Assembly: GCA_037783415.1 (NCBI GenBank)
Contig: JAZGTN010000003.1
Span: forward strand, 6,982,501 to 7,046,500
Source of the DNA: Leptasterias polaris
Lineage: Eukaryota > Echinodermata > Asteroidea > Forcipulatida > Asteriidae
Direction of reading: 5' to 3'
DNA: 64,000 bases
The notes beneath the pieces were generated by a model. It was given only the letters and a program-made list of their open reading frames with translations, was not told where the DNA came from and ran no database searches. The position numbers were made by a program, and so were the translations under genes. Shown one piece after another: positions 11,372 to 23,509 of this stretch (positions within the stretch are counted from its first letter, which is position 1; each line of letters opens with the position of its first letter).

Positions 11372-11930
11372 GTGGTTGAGCAGTCTAGTGCATTGGACTC
11401 AAGTTCTGACGGCTGAGTCATCGGAGTGTGGGTTCAAATCTCTGTTGTGACACGTGTTCCCTTAGCAGGACACTTAACTATAATTGCTTCTCCTCACCCA
11501 GGAGTAAATGGGTCATTGTGAGAGTGGCGATTTGCGATGTGATTATAAGCAATCCGCGTGTTCAATTGGCTGCCGGTGCTGCATACTGCAAGAGAGCTGA
11601 GGATGTCTCAGGAATGATAAAGGCCAACTGAACGGGGACATGGCGCTTTCAAACTTGGCTTAAAAGTGCATAAAAAGACTAACTTTCCTCAATATTAATA
11701 TTTACAGTGTTATAATGCTTTTGAACCGAAATGAAGACTAAAAATCAAGACTAAAAATGTATATCAACAAATACATTGATATTGTTTGTAAAGTGTGAAC
11801 AAGATGAACGATGATTGTCAAGATTGTCAAGATTGTCAAGATTTATCCTTTTCTTTTGTTATGCGCTTTGATCATGTTTTGGAAAAGTGCAGTATAAATG
11901 CCTGTTATTATTATTATTATTATTAACGAA
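11372..11930 (+). mobile_element. tRNA-Leu-type SINE, family A, diverged
   Basis: The head has a decayed A box (GAGCAGTCTAGTGCATTGG), an ACTCAAG anticodon loop as in tRNA-Leu(CAA), a long variable arm and a B box GGGTTCAAATC at 11431-11441. The body continues with GACACTTAACTATAATTGC and CACCCAGGAGTAAATGGGT, and the copy closes with a GTGCAGTATAAATGCC motif and a (TTA)n tail near 11907-11925. Compared with the intact copy at 35931-36357 (minus), the downstream half has been replaced or has diverged. A 3-unit TCAAGATTG(T) tandem is at 11812-11842. Confidence 0.65.
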
Positions 11931-12770
11931 TAAAAATAATTGTGTTTAAATTGTAGACGTATAAGCTGGCCTCTTCAATTTACTTGTCATGATTAGATCT
12001 GTTTGCCCTTCGAACGAAATAAATTATTTCTTTGAGGATTAAAATGTCTGACATAAAGTGATAAATACTTTTAAAAGGATTTGTGTTGAATAACAAATTG
12101 TAAATATTCATCTGTGTTGATATTTTAGTGCTAAAATAACTGTGTCATGTTTTATAAGTTTTTACCATCTGTAGACAGATAGTTATTACTGTTTTCATTT
12201 GTACAATTTTTTTACACTACCCTCATAAATCTTTGCAGTTTCATAACTGTCAAAATAAAAATTTAAAAAAATAAAAAAATTCATACAGCGCATCAAACGT
12301 AAATGTCTCTAAGTACTTTACAAAGGGAAAATTATATCTTTAAAAAACCAACAAGAACAGTTGTAGGAGTTCCAAATTACAAAAATAAACATCATTGTTC
12401 CAATTATCTTACACATTACAATCACATAATGCTTGTTTCAATCCCAGCCTGTGGCCGGCAGATGACTTTTCCCAAAAAGAAAAACATCCTTACAAAAACA
12501 GAATTGTTGATTTTCTTGTTGACACTACTACTGCAATCAAACTCCTAGTCCAATCATTAACCCTCCTACTGTTCGCAACTTAACATTTTCAAGTGAGTTG
12601 ACCAACCATTTGAAACCATTCAACTGCCAAAGTTGTGTATGGTGGCACAACTGTGCACAGAACTAACTGTGTACTGTGTACATGCATTCCCTCATGGTAT
12701 CATATTGCAAGGCTGGCATAGCTTATCTATCATTCAAAACCACAGTGAATGGTATTGAATGGTCAGACAG
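11931..12770. other. No gene; AT-rich
   Basis: Very AT-rich; no repeat ends and no coding signal. Overlapping plus-strand frames at 12303-12583 are low-complexity and unrecognised. Confidence 0.35.
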
Positions 12771-12779
12771 CAAGAGGGT

Positions 12780-13460
12780 TAAAAGGCCCCTACTGTCAAC
12801 TCCACCTGCGACCGCTAAATAAGCTCGTTATAATTTTTCCCAAACCCCACTGAGACACTTATGACAACGAGAAACCGTGATGAACCATTCGCTGCGTATT
12901 AAATCTACCCCTTCCAGCTGAAAACGACTCCCTCTCCATGTCCAAAAAAAAGAGCCCACATATAATTATACATATTCATCCGCAAGCAACTGATATTATC
13001 CCGTTGAACGACAAAGCTTATCTTTTACAACCAAATTAAAGTGTTCCTGATGGCTACAGAGCTCATACGACGGGCCCGGTGACTGCCCAATCAAATTAGT
13101 GCAAATCAATGCCTTTTCAGGCAAGTCGCTGGGTATAACAAAATAAAAGTAAGCATAGATGGAGGGAGAGAACAAAAACGCAGCTGTTTTTCCGTAACTC
13201 AGACGTTTGGCTATTACTTTCTGTGCCGTTGTTAAACATGTAACGAGAGGATGGGATGGAATCTAAGGACCAGGACTCATATGTCAGAGCGAAAGGAAAT
13301 TACCACCGGCTTCAACCTCCCCTGGCGGGCACAGGGCAGGAGTAAGAGAGTCATAACCGACAAATTATTTGCAGAGGATTTGAGATTTTGAGTCAGTATG
13401 GCGTGTTAGATGTGCGCACACACACACACGGGGGACGGAAATTCGTTATGGGTAGTTACT
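12780..13460. promoter_or_regulatory. GC-richer repeat-free block, candidate conserved non-coding element
   Basis: This block stands out from its AT-rich surroundings by balanced composition and by the absence of any dispersed repeat. It carries homeodomain/PBX-like CAATCAAATTAG (near 13089) and a CAGCTG E-box. It has no ORF. The regulatory reading is inference from composition alone; conservation in another echinoderm would be the test. Confidence 0.25.
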
Positions 13461-13691
13461 GTGTAGCCAATGCAGATCAAACTGTTGTAATGTTTTGTTG
13501 GTTTTTTTTGTCTATGGAAGTGACGTGTACTGACGTGTAATGACTTATTATTAATCCTTTATTATTATTGCCATGCTGATGGCTTATGCTGATAGTGATA
13601 GTGTTTCAACTGAATGAACAGTGGTCAATCACATGTAAAGGGTCATCTCAACACATTGGAATTGTAAAAAAAAAATATAGGAATATATTAA

Positions 13692-13883
13692 AGGGGCTGT
13701 GTCCTCATGATCAAAGCAGGCCTGTGGCTGCACATGGAATGATAAACTCTTACCCAGTAGCTACCACACATGCTCTCCATAGAGTTGATTTGGACGGAGG
13801 GCGTGCGTATGCAGTAACTGGGTGAGAGTTTATAATTCCATGTACAGCCACAGGCCTGGTTTGATCGTGACGACACAGTCCCT
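13692..13883. mobile_element. Palindromic MITE, TTAA target
   Basis: Arms of about 75 bp are inverted repeats: AGGGGCTGTGTCCTCATGAT at the left end and a matching GACACAGTCCCT at the right end. Inside, CAGGCCTGTGGCTG and CAGCCACAGGCCTG pair. TTAA flanks both ends (13688-13691 and 13884-13887), as expected for piggyBac-type target duplication. It has no coding capacity; the two short minus-strand frames over it are reflections of the palindrome. Confidence 0.8.
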
Positions 13884-13899
13884 TTAACATTACATATGA

Positions 13900-15395
13900 A
13901 CATGAAATTACTATAAAAAGACACAAAAGGTTTTTAAAAAAACAGTCCCTTGATTCAAGCCTCTTCCACTTTGTAAAAACCACCACTGTTTATTAAGACT
14001 GAAAGAGTCTTCCAAAATTTTGATTACACCCAAAATTAGATTTAGTTTAAGAATAAGGAAGCAATCAATTAACTGCAATAAAATATTTAACTTCAACTTG
14101 CATACAAAATCTTCTATAATTGCTCTCTTCCTGTTAGATTCCTTTTGTTTTATTTGAGAACATTCTCTCAAAATAGTTCCACATACAATCCAAAATTCCA
14201 AACTCGTCTTCACACAAGGCAGTGGAGCAATTTTACCTCCATGATTTTATCCACCAGGATAAACTAGATTAGAAACGATGACTGTCTGGAAAAAACAGAC
14301 ACCTACAATACAGTCCTGAAATCCCCTATAGCACTTCTGTCACACCTGTAAATCTAGTTGACACAAAACAAATGCCCCACTGTGATCTGAAACATGTAAC
14401 TTTACAGTTGCTGAAGTCACTCTGCAGTTGCTGAGGTCATTCAGGACATTGTCATCACTGATGTCTATTCCATGTGATTTAAGACATGTATATTGCTGTA
14501 GAGAGACAGCCCTCAAGGCACACAAGGGGTTTCGGTTTTTTCTAGGTCACAGGACATGCATGATGCGTTTATTAATTTTTTATGAAAAATCACTGAACAG
14601 AAGGCCAGAAGGTCACTCAAGGTGAAGGATTTTAGGTCAACATAGAAAATTAAACAAATAGATTAGGAATGGTTTTTCGTTTTGTTTTGGGTTTTTTTTT
14701 AAAGTGAAACTATGACATTCTCAGTACTATCAGTCATTCAATTCATATACTCTAGTTATTCTTCAAGTCTTATTGCTTCAAGAACCAAGCATGGTGTTTG
14801 GAAGTTACAGATGTAAGATTTTTCTATATAACATATAAATAATGCCACTCGCATTTAAGTCCAATATGGGAAACTCATGGCCAATAACTACAGTCTTATG
14901 TCCAGAACAATGAAAGGCAAGCATATTTTAAGAATAGCTTACCGTCAGGTTTTAGTTTTTTTCTTGTATTTACACAAATAGACAACCCTGACTTTCTTTG
15001 TAGACATGAGCAGGTAGGCCTATTGTGTTCACCATCTGCCGCCCATTGGCGAAGACATCATAAATTAGCATTTGGAATTTCATACTGTCACCCCCACAAG
15101 TAGAATTTTAAAGCCGGGTGTTAGTATTAAAAGAACTGAACATTTAATAAATGGATTGGACTATAATCTAAAAGCTCACTGATTTGAAGTTCATACCAGT
15201 ACCAATCCTCCAGAGAAATATTTCCATCTGAAATACTGACATAGTCAAGAAAATAACATTTGAGAAGCACCATTGCATTTTTGTTATATTTTATTTTTTT
15301 GACTACCTAAAGCATGAGCACCAAATATTGATGAACATTCCACAGTTTGGTTGTTTGATGTGTTAATTAAAAACCAGAAGAAGGGAATTAACTAA
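13900..15395. other. No supported gene
   Basis: AT-rich. A minus-strand frame at 14340-14525 contains VSDHSG, faintly like the SDH block of LINE endonucleases, but it is too short and isolated to call. Confidence 0.35.
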
Positions 15396-15399
15396 TTGT

Positions 15400-15690
15400 T
15401 CCTGGTAACTGTCAAAGACCAATATCTACACTTGATGTGACCCAACATATAGGCCTACATGAAATAACAAACTTGTGAAAAGTTAAGCTCAATCGGTCAT
15501 CGGAATCACAAGAACAAATTTGGGAAAAACCTAAATGATTTCACTGTTTTTGAACTTTAAGTTTTTGACTCACGAGATCAAAACTATTTTTAGTTTTACT
15601 CATTTCTCAAAACTATAGCAATTCAAGCAAAAATATTTGAAAGGGAGTTTCCCACCATGACCATCTTTATACCATGTACATGTACGTTAT
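15400..15690 (-). mobile_element. TTAA-MITE family copy, eroded
   Basis: Matches the reverse complement of the right half of 55895-56271: GGTAACTGTCAAAGACCA, CCCAACATATAGGCC and GAACTCAATYGGTCAT-like blocks occur in the same order. Related copies are at 29597-29941 and 34720-35080. The ends are too worn to define a target duplication. Confidence 0.55.
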
Positions 15691-15716
15691 GGGTGAATCT
15701 GTGAACATTAATATTA

Positions 15717-16176
15717 GGGAGGTTTCGCACGCGAACGGATATGCATACGCATACGTTTAGCTATCCGTAACCGTTAGCAGCCTTTCTGTTGTTTTGCAAT
15801 CCCAGCATTTTGGTGGCACTGTTCGCTGTTCCAGCACAGCACTTGGTGGCGCTGTTCAACATGGCATCCTCCATAGACGAGCTTATGTTCATAGCTTTAG
15901 AGGAAAATGACGAAGAAACAGTGCATTTTTTCGTATTTCAAAGTCTTTAGAAATCAACAAAATGACACGTACATGTTCAGTGATTCATTTATTTTGATAC
16001 TATTCATACATATTTGGAAACAAATACAGGAGAATTACTAGAAGTTCGAGTTTTCCTACGTGTTTTTTACTTACGTGTAGCAAGCGGGATATCAGTGTCG
16101 TCTGCACGTATAGCGGATAGCGAGTAGCGTATGACGTCATAATGATGACGTATCCGTTCGTATGCGAAACCTCCCT
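15717..16176 (+). mobile_element. TIR element retaining a start-codon ORF
   Basis: The left end GGGAGGTTTCGCACGCGAAC and the right end are inverted repeats over about 24 bp, with the right end reading GGGAGGTTTCGCATACGAAC on the other strand. TA dinucleotides flank both sides; a TTA-type duplication is not exact. The interior is more GC-rich than its surroundings. Subterminal motifs ATGCATACGCATACG and GCGGATAGCGAGTAGCGTAT are related to each other. It is non-autonomous at 460 bp. A PIF/Harbinger affiliation is plausible but not proven. Confidence 0.75.
15861..15950 (+). pseudogene. 29-codon ORF, possible transposase N-terminus
   Basis: Inside the TIR element, an ATG 145 bp from the left end opens a frame of 29 codons that begins MASSIDELMFIALEE, continues with NDEETVHFF and then stops. 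A short acidic amphipathic start of this type, rich in L, E and D, is common at the N-terminus of Harbinger-type transposases. The ORF may therefore be the relic of the parent element's first exon. This is inference; the peptide is too short for family proof. Confidence 0.35.
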
Positions 16177-16254
16177 ATTATTACCAATGTTACAAACACC
16201 CTTTAAAGTCCAATGTTAAAATGTCGTCACCTTTAGGTTGATTTTATTTCGTGT

Positions 16255-17084
16255 TTTACTCTTTACTCGTTGCTTTTAAGCTGTTAACAGTTATGTTGAT
16301 TATATTGTGAAGATTTCTAATTCTGGCAATATTTGGAGGATTGAATAGTGAACTTTGCCTTTGGGTTAGTCCATTATTTGTCACTAAAGACCTGGTCATC
16401 CACTAATGACCCCCCCCCCTTTCAACAAGGCAAACTGTTTTCTTAACGCCTAAATTGATGACATTCTCACAGTGTAGTCTTGTAACCCTATCTTGATAAT
16501 CGAGTAAACACGTACATGTATCAAAGACATTGCAGTTAGGAGCAAAACCTGCAGCTTGGGGGTGCTAGATCTTTGAGGAAAAAAGTGTCAAAAACCTCAC
16601 AAAGCACCTCTTTCATATCGGGGCATGTTACTATACACAGTGTAACACAGTGTAACCCACTATTCAGCACCTCTTACACTTCTCATAATGCATGAATAAA
16701 TTTACAAGGGTGCCTTTGGTAACGTGGCACAAGTTGTTGGGCATTCAATAAACCTTAACTACAACTGGATTAGTCAAGTCCCTGGGGGTGCTGCAATTGC
16801 AACACTGTGCTTACTGCTTAACACAACTAAAATGGCTAGATGTACCAGGGGAATTTAAATTTAGCAAATGAATGGCACTCAGGGCTGTTTGAGGAGATTT
16901 CTATTTAATGGGATAGAATGGCGATGACGGGGTCATTAGTGGATGACCAGGTCTTTAGTGACCAATAATGGACCAACCCAAAGGCAAGGTTCTCTATTCA
17001 ATCCTCCAAATATTGCCAGAACTAGAAATCTTCACAATATAAACAATACAACAGTTAGTAGCTTCAAAGCAGCAAATAAAACAT
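16255..17084. repeat. Large inverted repeat, ~155-bp arms, ~515-bp loop
   Basis: Left arm 16255-16413 and right arm 16928-17084 are reverse complements with scattered mismatches. Shared blocks include CTAAAGACCTGGTCATCCAC, GGAGGATTGAAT and CTTCACAATATA. The loop holds unique sequence and a run of C. It may be a MITE with long terminal repeats or two inverted copies of one repeat. No duplication is seen at the outer ends. A 76-codon frame in the right arm is not a gene. Confidence 0.7.
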
Positions 17085-17274
17085 CATTAATAGCTGGAAT
17101 GGCCTTACAACATCACAATATGAAGCTCATTAAATTTGATTGGATTCATATCCTCTTAGTTTACAACCAATGACCTGTGAAAATGTCTAATAAGTCAAGC
17201 TTTTGGAGTAACAGCTTATATCTTAATTTGTGTCAGAATTGCATCAGAATAAAGAATAATATTTTGGTTGCTAC

Positions 17275-17575
17275 CATAGAAATAGAACCCGGAGAACGCT
17301 GAGCTCGACCGCCCTCTGTGTCGTCTGTGTATGGCAAAATGGCAACGCACATAGACAGTTTCTACGTGTTTTCATTGGTCAATGTTCATGACGTCTACTG
17401 TATGGCAAAATATTATCACTGGCTTATCACTGACCAGCGCGCCGTAACACCCGGCGTACGTCTCTAGCCATACACGTGTTTAAAAAAATGGCGTACGCGC
17501 GTCCATAAAAATGGTCTCACAACGAAATCGCACGCACAATGACACACTCAGCGTTCTCCGGGTTCTATTTCTATG
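17275..17575. mobile_element. hAT-like MITE, 301 bp
   Basis: Perfect 29-bp terminal inverted repeats begin CATAGAAATAGAACCCGGAG at the left and end with the matching CTATTTCTATG at the right. The flanks are 8-bp direct repeats, GTTGCTAC (17267-17274) and ATTGCTAC (17576-17583), with one mismatch. CA-starting TIRs with an 8-bp target duplication are the signature of hAT elements. The interior is GC-rich with several CGTACG-type motifs and no ORF. Perfect TIRs suggest recent activity. Confidence 0.85.
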
Positions 17576-17589
17576 ATTGCTACATGTAT

Positions 17590-20500
17590 CCGTAAAGGCC
17601 ATGTCACACGGGGTAATTAATAGTCAACCAGTTCCAGGCAGTCCAATAAGAAAATTCATTCACATTTCTGTTTTCTCATTATTTTCATGGGGATAGTGAG
17701 TTACAAATACAAATGATAAATTATTTTAGGTCTTTTTATTTTGTTTGTCTTAAGGCTGAACCTGTAGTGATAAGTTTGGTCCTAATTTGAGTGTAATTCC
17801 TGTAACTGAAGTGATTTTCATTCCCAGCAATAATGTTGCAATTAGCTTCATTCTGCTTATGACAGTGAAAACAATAAACCATGATAATTTAAAACAAACC
17901 TTGCAGGCCCTTTTTTATTTTAAAGTGTGGACTATTTGTTAAGTTGTGGAGGAGAGGATGGCTGTCTTTGATGATTATCTTTACTCATTGATATACTTTG
18001 GAATAACTGCCAAACCCAACAGCAGCTCCAGGTTCTGAATTGGGCTCCAGTTCCATTTTGGGCATGGTTATTTTTATCTAGTCTTTTTTTTTTACTGGTG
18101 CGCTTTCACTTCAGCACAGGGATTCCAATTGAAGGGTGATTCAGATGGAAAGATGGTGCCTGACCCAGGGGCAAGACTTGGGTAAAGACGCGGTGTATTC
18201 TACTGAAGGGCTTCAACTTCTACAAATAATGAAGTCTACAAATTGAAACAAGCTCAGAAATCCTATCAAGTTGATTAGGCAGAGGTCTGCCAATTTGTTT
18301 CCGAAAATCCCAGATGGAGATTGAGTCCATAGAAATTGACGATGCGCGATAATTTAATGAGCCCTACTTTATGTCTGTTAACAACCATATTCACTACATG
18401 CATGCAGTTGATTGCTGGCATGTCTTCATGTAACTACAATGCAATGCAGATGGACACACTATCTTTACTTCATCCAAAACAAGAATTCAGAACTGCCAGA
18501 TCGGTCAAACAAGAACACAGAACCTGTATGGTAACATAATTCTTTACAACACCCCCCCCCCCCCCCCCCATCACATATTGATTTCTGGCAGTAACTTATC
18601 CATCCCACACCTAGCGATGTCATTCATCTACATGTAGTTCCAAGCATCTGTCCCTGGCAAAAGAAGACAACTGCCCATTTAATCACCCCCATACTAACTG
18701 GTCTCCTGCATCTTAGTAACCGCAGGGCAAGGCCTCTCATCTTTAACTATTATCATAAAAAGATGAGGGAAGTCGTTTCTCACAGATGTAAAGAAAACAA
18801 TGATTCTTCGTGAAGGGTTGGTTTTTGAAAACATTTATTCATCAAACCAGCTAGTTTTTGATTTTTTTATATATTTTTTTTTTAAGGGTTAATGTTAATG
18901 CATCACAGGCAGCAGAATGTTATTGTTAATTATATGTAGAATTCTCTTACACGAAATGATTTTTACCCTCGCAAAATCAGAACTTGAAAACGATGCACTA
19001 GACCGCTTGGCCACCACACGACACAAATAAAATCAAACTGATCTCTATAAATTCAAATCTTCCGTTGATTAGTTTCTGCCATAAAACATTGCTCCGAGGT
19101 GAATTATTTTTTGAATTGCACATCAGTTTAGCTCATACTTTGAAATTCTACCCTCAACGGACTATGCCTTAATTAATTCTACAAAATTATGTACACAAAT
19201 TTTAGCCCCGGTTGTCTGCATCAGTGAGATGGATATAGTAGGGAAAGCTAATCTTCCAACCAACCATCAACAAAGCTAGAACCGCACCAGGACTCACCAT
19301 TACACTAGCCAGGTGTACATTGTCCAGTCAAAACTGCTCTTGGCTAGTAAACACCACTTCTCAACTTGTCCTGTGGGCTGCTAAAAACTCTACAACATCC
19401 TTGTTTAAAATGCAATTTTTTCTTCCTTTTCAGATGTGAATAATAAAAAAAATTAGTGTGTAAATGTAACTTCATTAGACTGGTTGTGATCGCTACCATT
19501 AATAAATAAGAAAGATACATTTAAAACAATACATGTTTAAAACCTAGGCAACTACAATTTCCTGGGGGCATTTACTAGCCTGGTGGGCTATTTTACAAAT
19601 AGCTTAAGCGCAAGGCCTGATAATTTATTTTTTGTGTCTTTTTTTGTTTTGCTCTTTCGCTGCCAAACCCCCTCCTTTAGCTCCTCATCTCGCTTTCTCT
19701 CTCTACCCTGAGACAGCGATGGAGGGTAATTTTCCACTTGACTTGACCATTCTCAGAAGGAAGCGTAATTTGCTGAAAGGGGTTAGATGAGACAAGAAGA
19801 GGGAGCCACTCATGGCTGTGTGACTGCTAGAGTGCTGTTGATTACCAATGTGTCTGCCAGGTTATTACTTCACTGGCCAAGCAGTGCCCATTACACCGAA
19901 GAGGAGAAAGAAAAAAAGCCACGTATCGGAACATGATAAGTACTTCTTCCTAACAGTCTTGTCGTCTTGTGCTGCTCAATTGACTAGTAATTACCAGTCA
20001 GTACCTTATCAACTGCAATTGGCAATAAAAAAAATTTTTTATTGGTCCACTAAGAAGTTTGCATGATATGGAGATAGAATAACACACAACATAAACAAAA
20101 AACAATAGTTTAAAGATGCTAGGTGTGATGTTTGGCCGATTTGACCCGAAAATTGAAAATTAAGTTTGAAATAGCTATTCTTAATAGATTTGAGAAATTT
20201 ATAAGCCATTATTTAAAGGTATTGCATGGCAGAAATCCACCAATGTTATTGGCAGTTAAATAAAAACTGAAAATGAATTATTGTCGAGATCATCAGGATC
20301 CCGACATTATCTCACGTCTATTGGCCATGTACAAACAATCTTGCACCTACATGTATTTTGTTCATTGTCCAAGGCATATGTGAAAGTTGTTTGGTTTGGT
20401 TTTGTTTGTTTGGTTTTCCCCCCATTTTTGAAACAGAGTCATCCGTCAAAATTTTTTCAGAGAAAAATTTCTTTTAAACAAACTCCTTTTGGAGAAAAAC

Positions 20501-20680
20501 TTGTTTCATTTTGTTTTATAGATTACTTTCATTCCTGTCCTCCAACAACACACACGTATCGTACAAACAACCATTATAAATGTTGTCAAAGAAGATGCTT
20601 GTAATATTACAAAGTCCAACACTACATGTATGTCAAAAAATCAACACCTATTGTTTTGGTTCTGGCAACAGTGGTATACA
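17590..20680. other. No supported gene; C-tract and SINE-head fragment
   Basis: Contains an 18-C tract at 18552-18569 and a minus-strand fragment of a tRNA-Leu-type SINE head at about 18970-19020 (A box TGGCCAAGCGG). A slightly GC-richer block lies at 19660-19810. A plus-strand frame at 20281-20604 (107 codons) is T-rich with no recognised features. Confidence 0.4.
18970..19020 (-). mobile_element. tRNA-Leu-type SINE head fragment
   Basis: The minus strand reads GTGGCCAAGCGGTCTAGTGC, a good tRNA-Leu A-box region, followed by a TTTTCAAGT loop with CAA in the anticodon position. The B box and body are absent or unrecognisable, so it is a truncated family A copy. Confidence 0.5.
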
Positions 20681-20682
20681 TG

Positions 20683-21676
20683 CAGGGTTCGAAATTAGCG
20701 GTCGCCCGGTCGCCAAATGCGAGTGAAAACAGCGGCGGGCGAGTCAAAACCCTTCCTTTACTAGCCCGCCGGGCGAGTTAAATAATTGTTCTTGTTCACA
20801 ATAAATGAGGGTACGGTTGTAAAATCCCAAAGAAAGTTTTTATTAAAGCTTTTAAAGTTTTAGTTTGATAAGTCTGGATATTTGCTTGATTTAATGTGGC
20901 CGCGATCGCGATCGCGATCGCGAACGGAATTGCGATCGTTCATTTCGGTATACAAACGTTAAAACACCATGCACATACTGCCGAGTATCCACACAACACG
21001 TGCATCGGCCCCACACATAACGTTCGGTCGCCCACCGGTACATGCATAGCGCATACACAACACACAGTACATGTACAACACAGTCGGTCCACAGTCCAAG
21101 CTAACCAACATTCCACACGTTGTGATTGGTGATTAATGGCCGTTGATAATTACCATATTCATAAGAGCTTGGCTAGACTTCAACGCAGTACATGTTCACG
21201 AACGGAGTAAAGAATTGCCGCACAGTGTGCCGCACGCATGCAGATTGTGTACAATACACAGCCTTGGATGAAGTCTAATTAAACATCGACAACTTTTGCC
21301 GATAGAGGGCGATGCAGGGCGATGTTCATTGAATTATTTCTCAATGTGCGTTGTCGAACGATCGTTGATTCGCGAAGATTTTATTGCAAATGAAGTTCAA
21401 AACAACCGATCTTCAAATCAAGAATCCATGAAAATGGTTGATGATGGAAAAGGTATGATTTAGGACAAAAATTAGGGGATAAAATCATCCCAAAACGCAA
21501 TTTTGCGAACTTCACTTCCGTGCGTTTTTTTTTTTTTTTTTTTTTTTTTTGACGTTTTGAAAATTGTGTGCGTCACGTCAATACATGCGGGCTAGTGAAA
21601 AAACCTGCGGGCGATCCAAAATTTTGGTTGATTCGCCCGGCCGGCAAGTGGGAAAAAAAGTTAAGGGAAACCCCTG
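20683..21676. mobile_element. 994-bp TIR-like element with CpG-rich interior
   Basis: The element starts CAGGGTTCGAAATTAGCGG and ends in AAACCCCTG, imperfect inverted termini. It is flanked by a 6-bp direct repeat, TACATG, at 20677-20682 and 21677-21682. The subterminal regions are both rich in GCCCG/GGCGAG words. The interior has GATCGC repeats (20901-20925), many CpGs and a long T tract near 21526-21550. A frame at 20896-21132 is an artefact of the hexamer repeat. A related but shorter element with CAGGGCTCGAATTT ends is at 45967-46336. Confidence 0.6.
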
Positions 21677-21689
21677 TACATGTCCTGGC

Positions 21690-23505
21690 CCCAAAGGTAG
21701 GTCCAACAATGCTCCCAACAAAATGAAACAGAACCATCTGTTAGGTTTTGATGAGCTTGGATAGGTGAAGGTGGAGAAATAGTATAATATAAATTCTTGT
21801 TCTCTGCCAGCACCACCTGTGGAAGATTTCTGTCATGCACCTCCAGGTCCCCCAGGCCACTTGATAAACCTAACATATCATACTCCCTTTGATAAACTCT
21901 GGCAATATTTCTTGATGGAATTAGGAATGACAGGCATTTAAAAAAAAAAAGTTCTGGGGAACTCTGACCTGTATGACATTGACCTCAGTTAGACAACCTG
22001 ATCCAAGACCAGTTTGGTGTGGCTGATGAATGTTCTCATTCATAATGCACTCATGTGACTCTGTCTGGGAGTTCACACAACAGTGGGAATACCTGCTGGA
22101 CGGCTGGCCCAGGTTCACTGATTGATAGAAGCAGTAGCCCCCCTCCCCCCCCTTAACTCACAACTAACAAGTTAGTCTACAGGTCTTGTGTCTTTTTTAA
22201 CACATGCTGCTGTCCATTTTTGAAGTTACTAGTTAAGTGGGAAACGAAGAAGCCGTTCAAGATGCCAATCCCCCTTCTTCCAAAAGGTCAGAAAGTGACA
22301 ATTTTGAAAATGAAAACAAGAATATGTTCAGGTCTTTTAAGATGAATATAAATTCCTATCTTCAGCTCCTCCCAAGTATTTTTATCTTGGAATATTTTTC
22401 TTCTTGTAGCCCGTTACCAAGAGTAGCTTTTAGCCTAGTTTGGGGTGAACTTCCATTCAGAAAAAACTAATACAATTTCTTGTCCAGTGATTGTCAGCAG
22501 CTCCCTGTTGCAAGCCCTTGTTGGAGCCTAATAAAATACTCTTACAGGATGCTTACTACCGTTACTATAGTTGTAACAAGTAAGCTTTCCGATAGAAATG
22601 ACACCCCCTTTTCAGGGTTATTACCAAGTTATGAACCTACCTTTAAATAAAAATGACACACAAAGAGGGCAGTGGTTAATACAGGCCATGTAGATTTTAC
22701 ACAGTCTAAGCACTCAGACTAGATTTACTGGTTGGTGCATATGAAGGGACAGTCAATTCAGGAAACCTAAGATTTATGGCGGGGGTGTGTAAGTTAGCCA
22801 CAGGTAACTTGAAGACATACCAACAGGCTGGCTAGAATTATTCCACTCTTGGTGATGTAGTAGAATTACACATTCAAGCAGCGAGGAGATTGAAAATATA
22901 CCAAATGTAATGGTAAACAGTCTGCTCAAGATGGAGTACAGCTGAGAGCTGCTTTAAACTGAAAAGGGAGCGTTACTGTTTCTTAGAAGACTAAATTAAG
23001 TTCCATCTTGTAGTTTTCTTGTTTCCTTTTTTTGTTGTTTTATTTTAATGATCTCTTGATTCAAACCAGAAAGAAGAAAAATAACAATAGTAACAACTAT
23101 AAAATTCCAATTTAATCTTCTAGTTTTTAATGAACACACCATACAAAGAATTTTGTGAAAAATAAGCCAAATTTTATTACTTTTTTTCCCCACACATCAC
23201 ACAAAGTGTTTAGTTTTGTTTGTTTTTTCTCTTTTTTCTTTTTCTCTTCTTTATTTATTTATTTATTTATTTATTACTATTAATATTATTTTATTTATTA
23301 TTACCATTTATTTATTTATTTATTTTGTATTTAATATTAGTAGTAGTATTTTATTTGTATTAAAAAAAAAATTGGGGGGGGGGGGGGGGGGGTTCCAGCA
23401 CATAGTACAATTTTCAAGCACTGGCTGCAACATTTTCTCCTTATTTCCCCACAAGCAAGATAAATCGGCATTATTTAGCACAGCCAAACCCTTGATACAA
23501 GCGTC
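21690..23505. other. No supported gene
   Basis: Unique sequence with C tracts near 22139-22153, a (TTTA)n region at 23252-23330 and a 19-G tract at 23374-23392. The ORFs are short and unrecognised. Confidence 0.35.
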
Positions 23506-23509
23506 TTAC

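Noticed and set aside
14340..14525. SDHSG motif as LINE endonuclease
   Set aside because: Only one short block, no flanking endonuclease motifs and frames broken on both sides.
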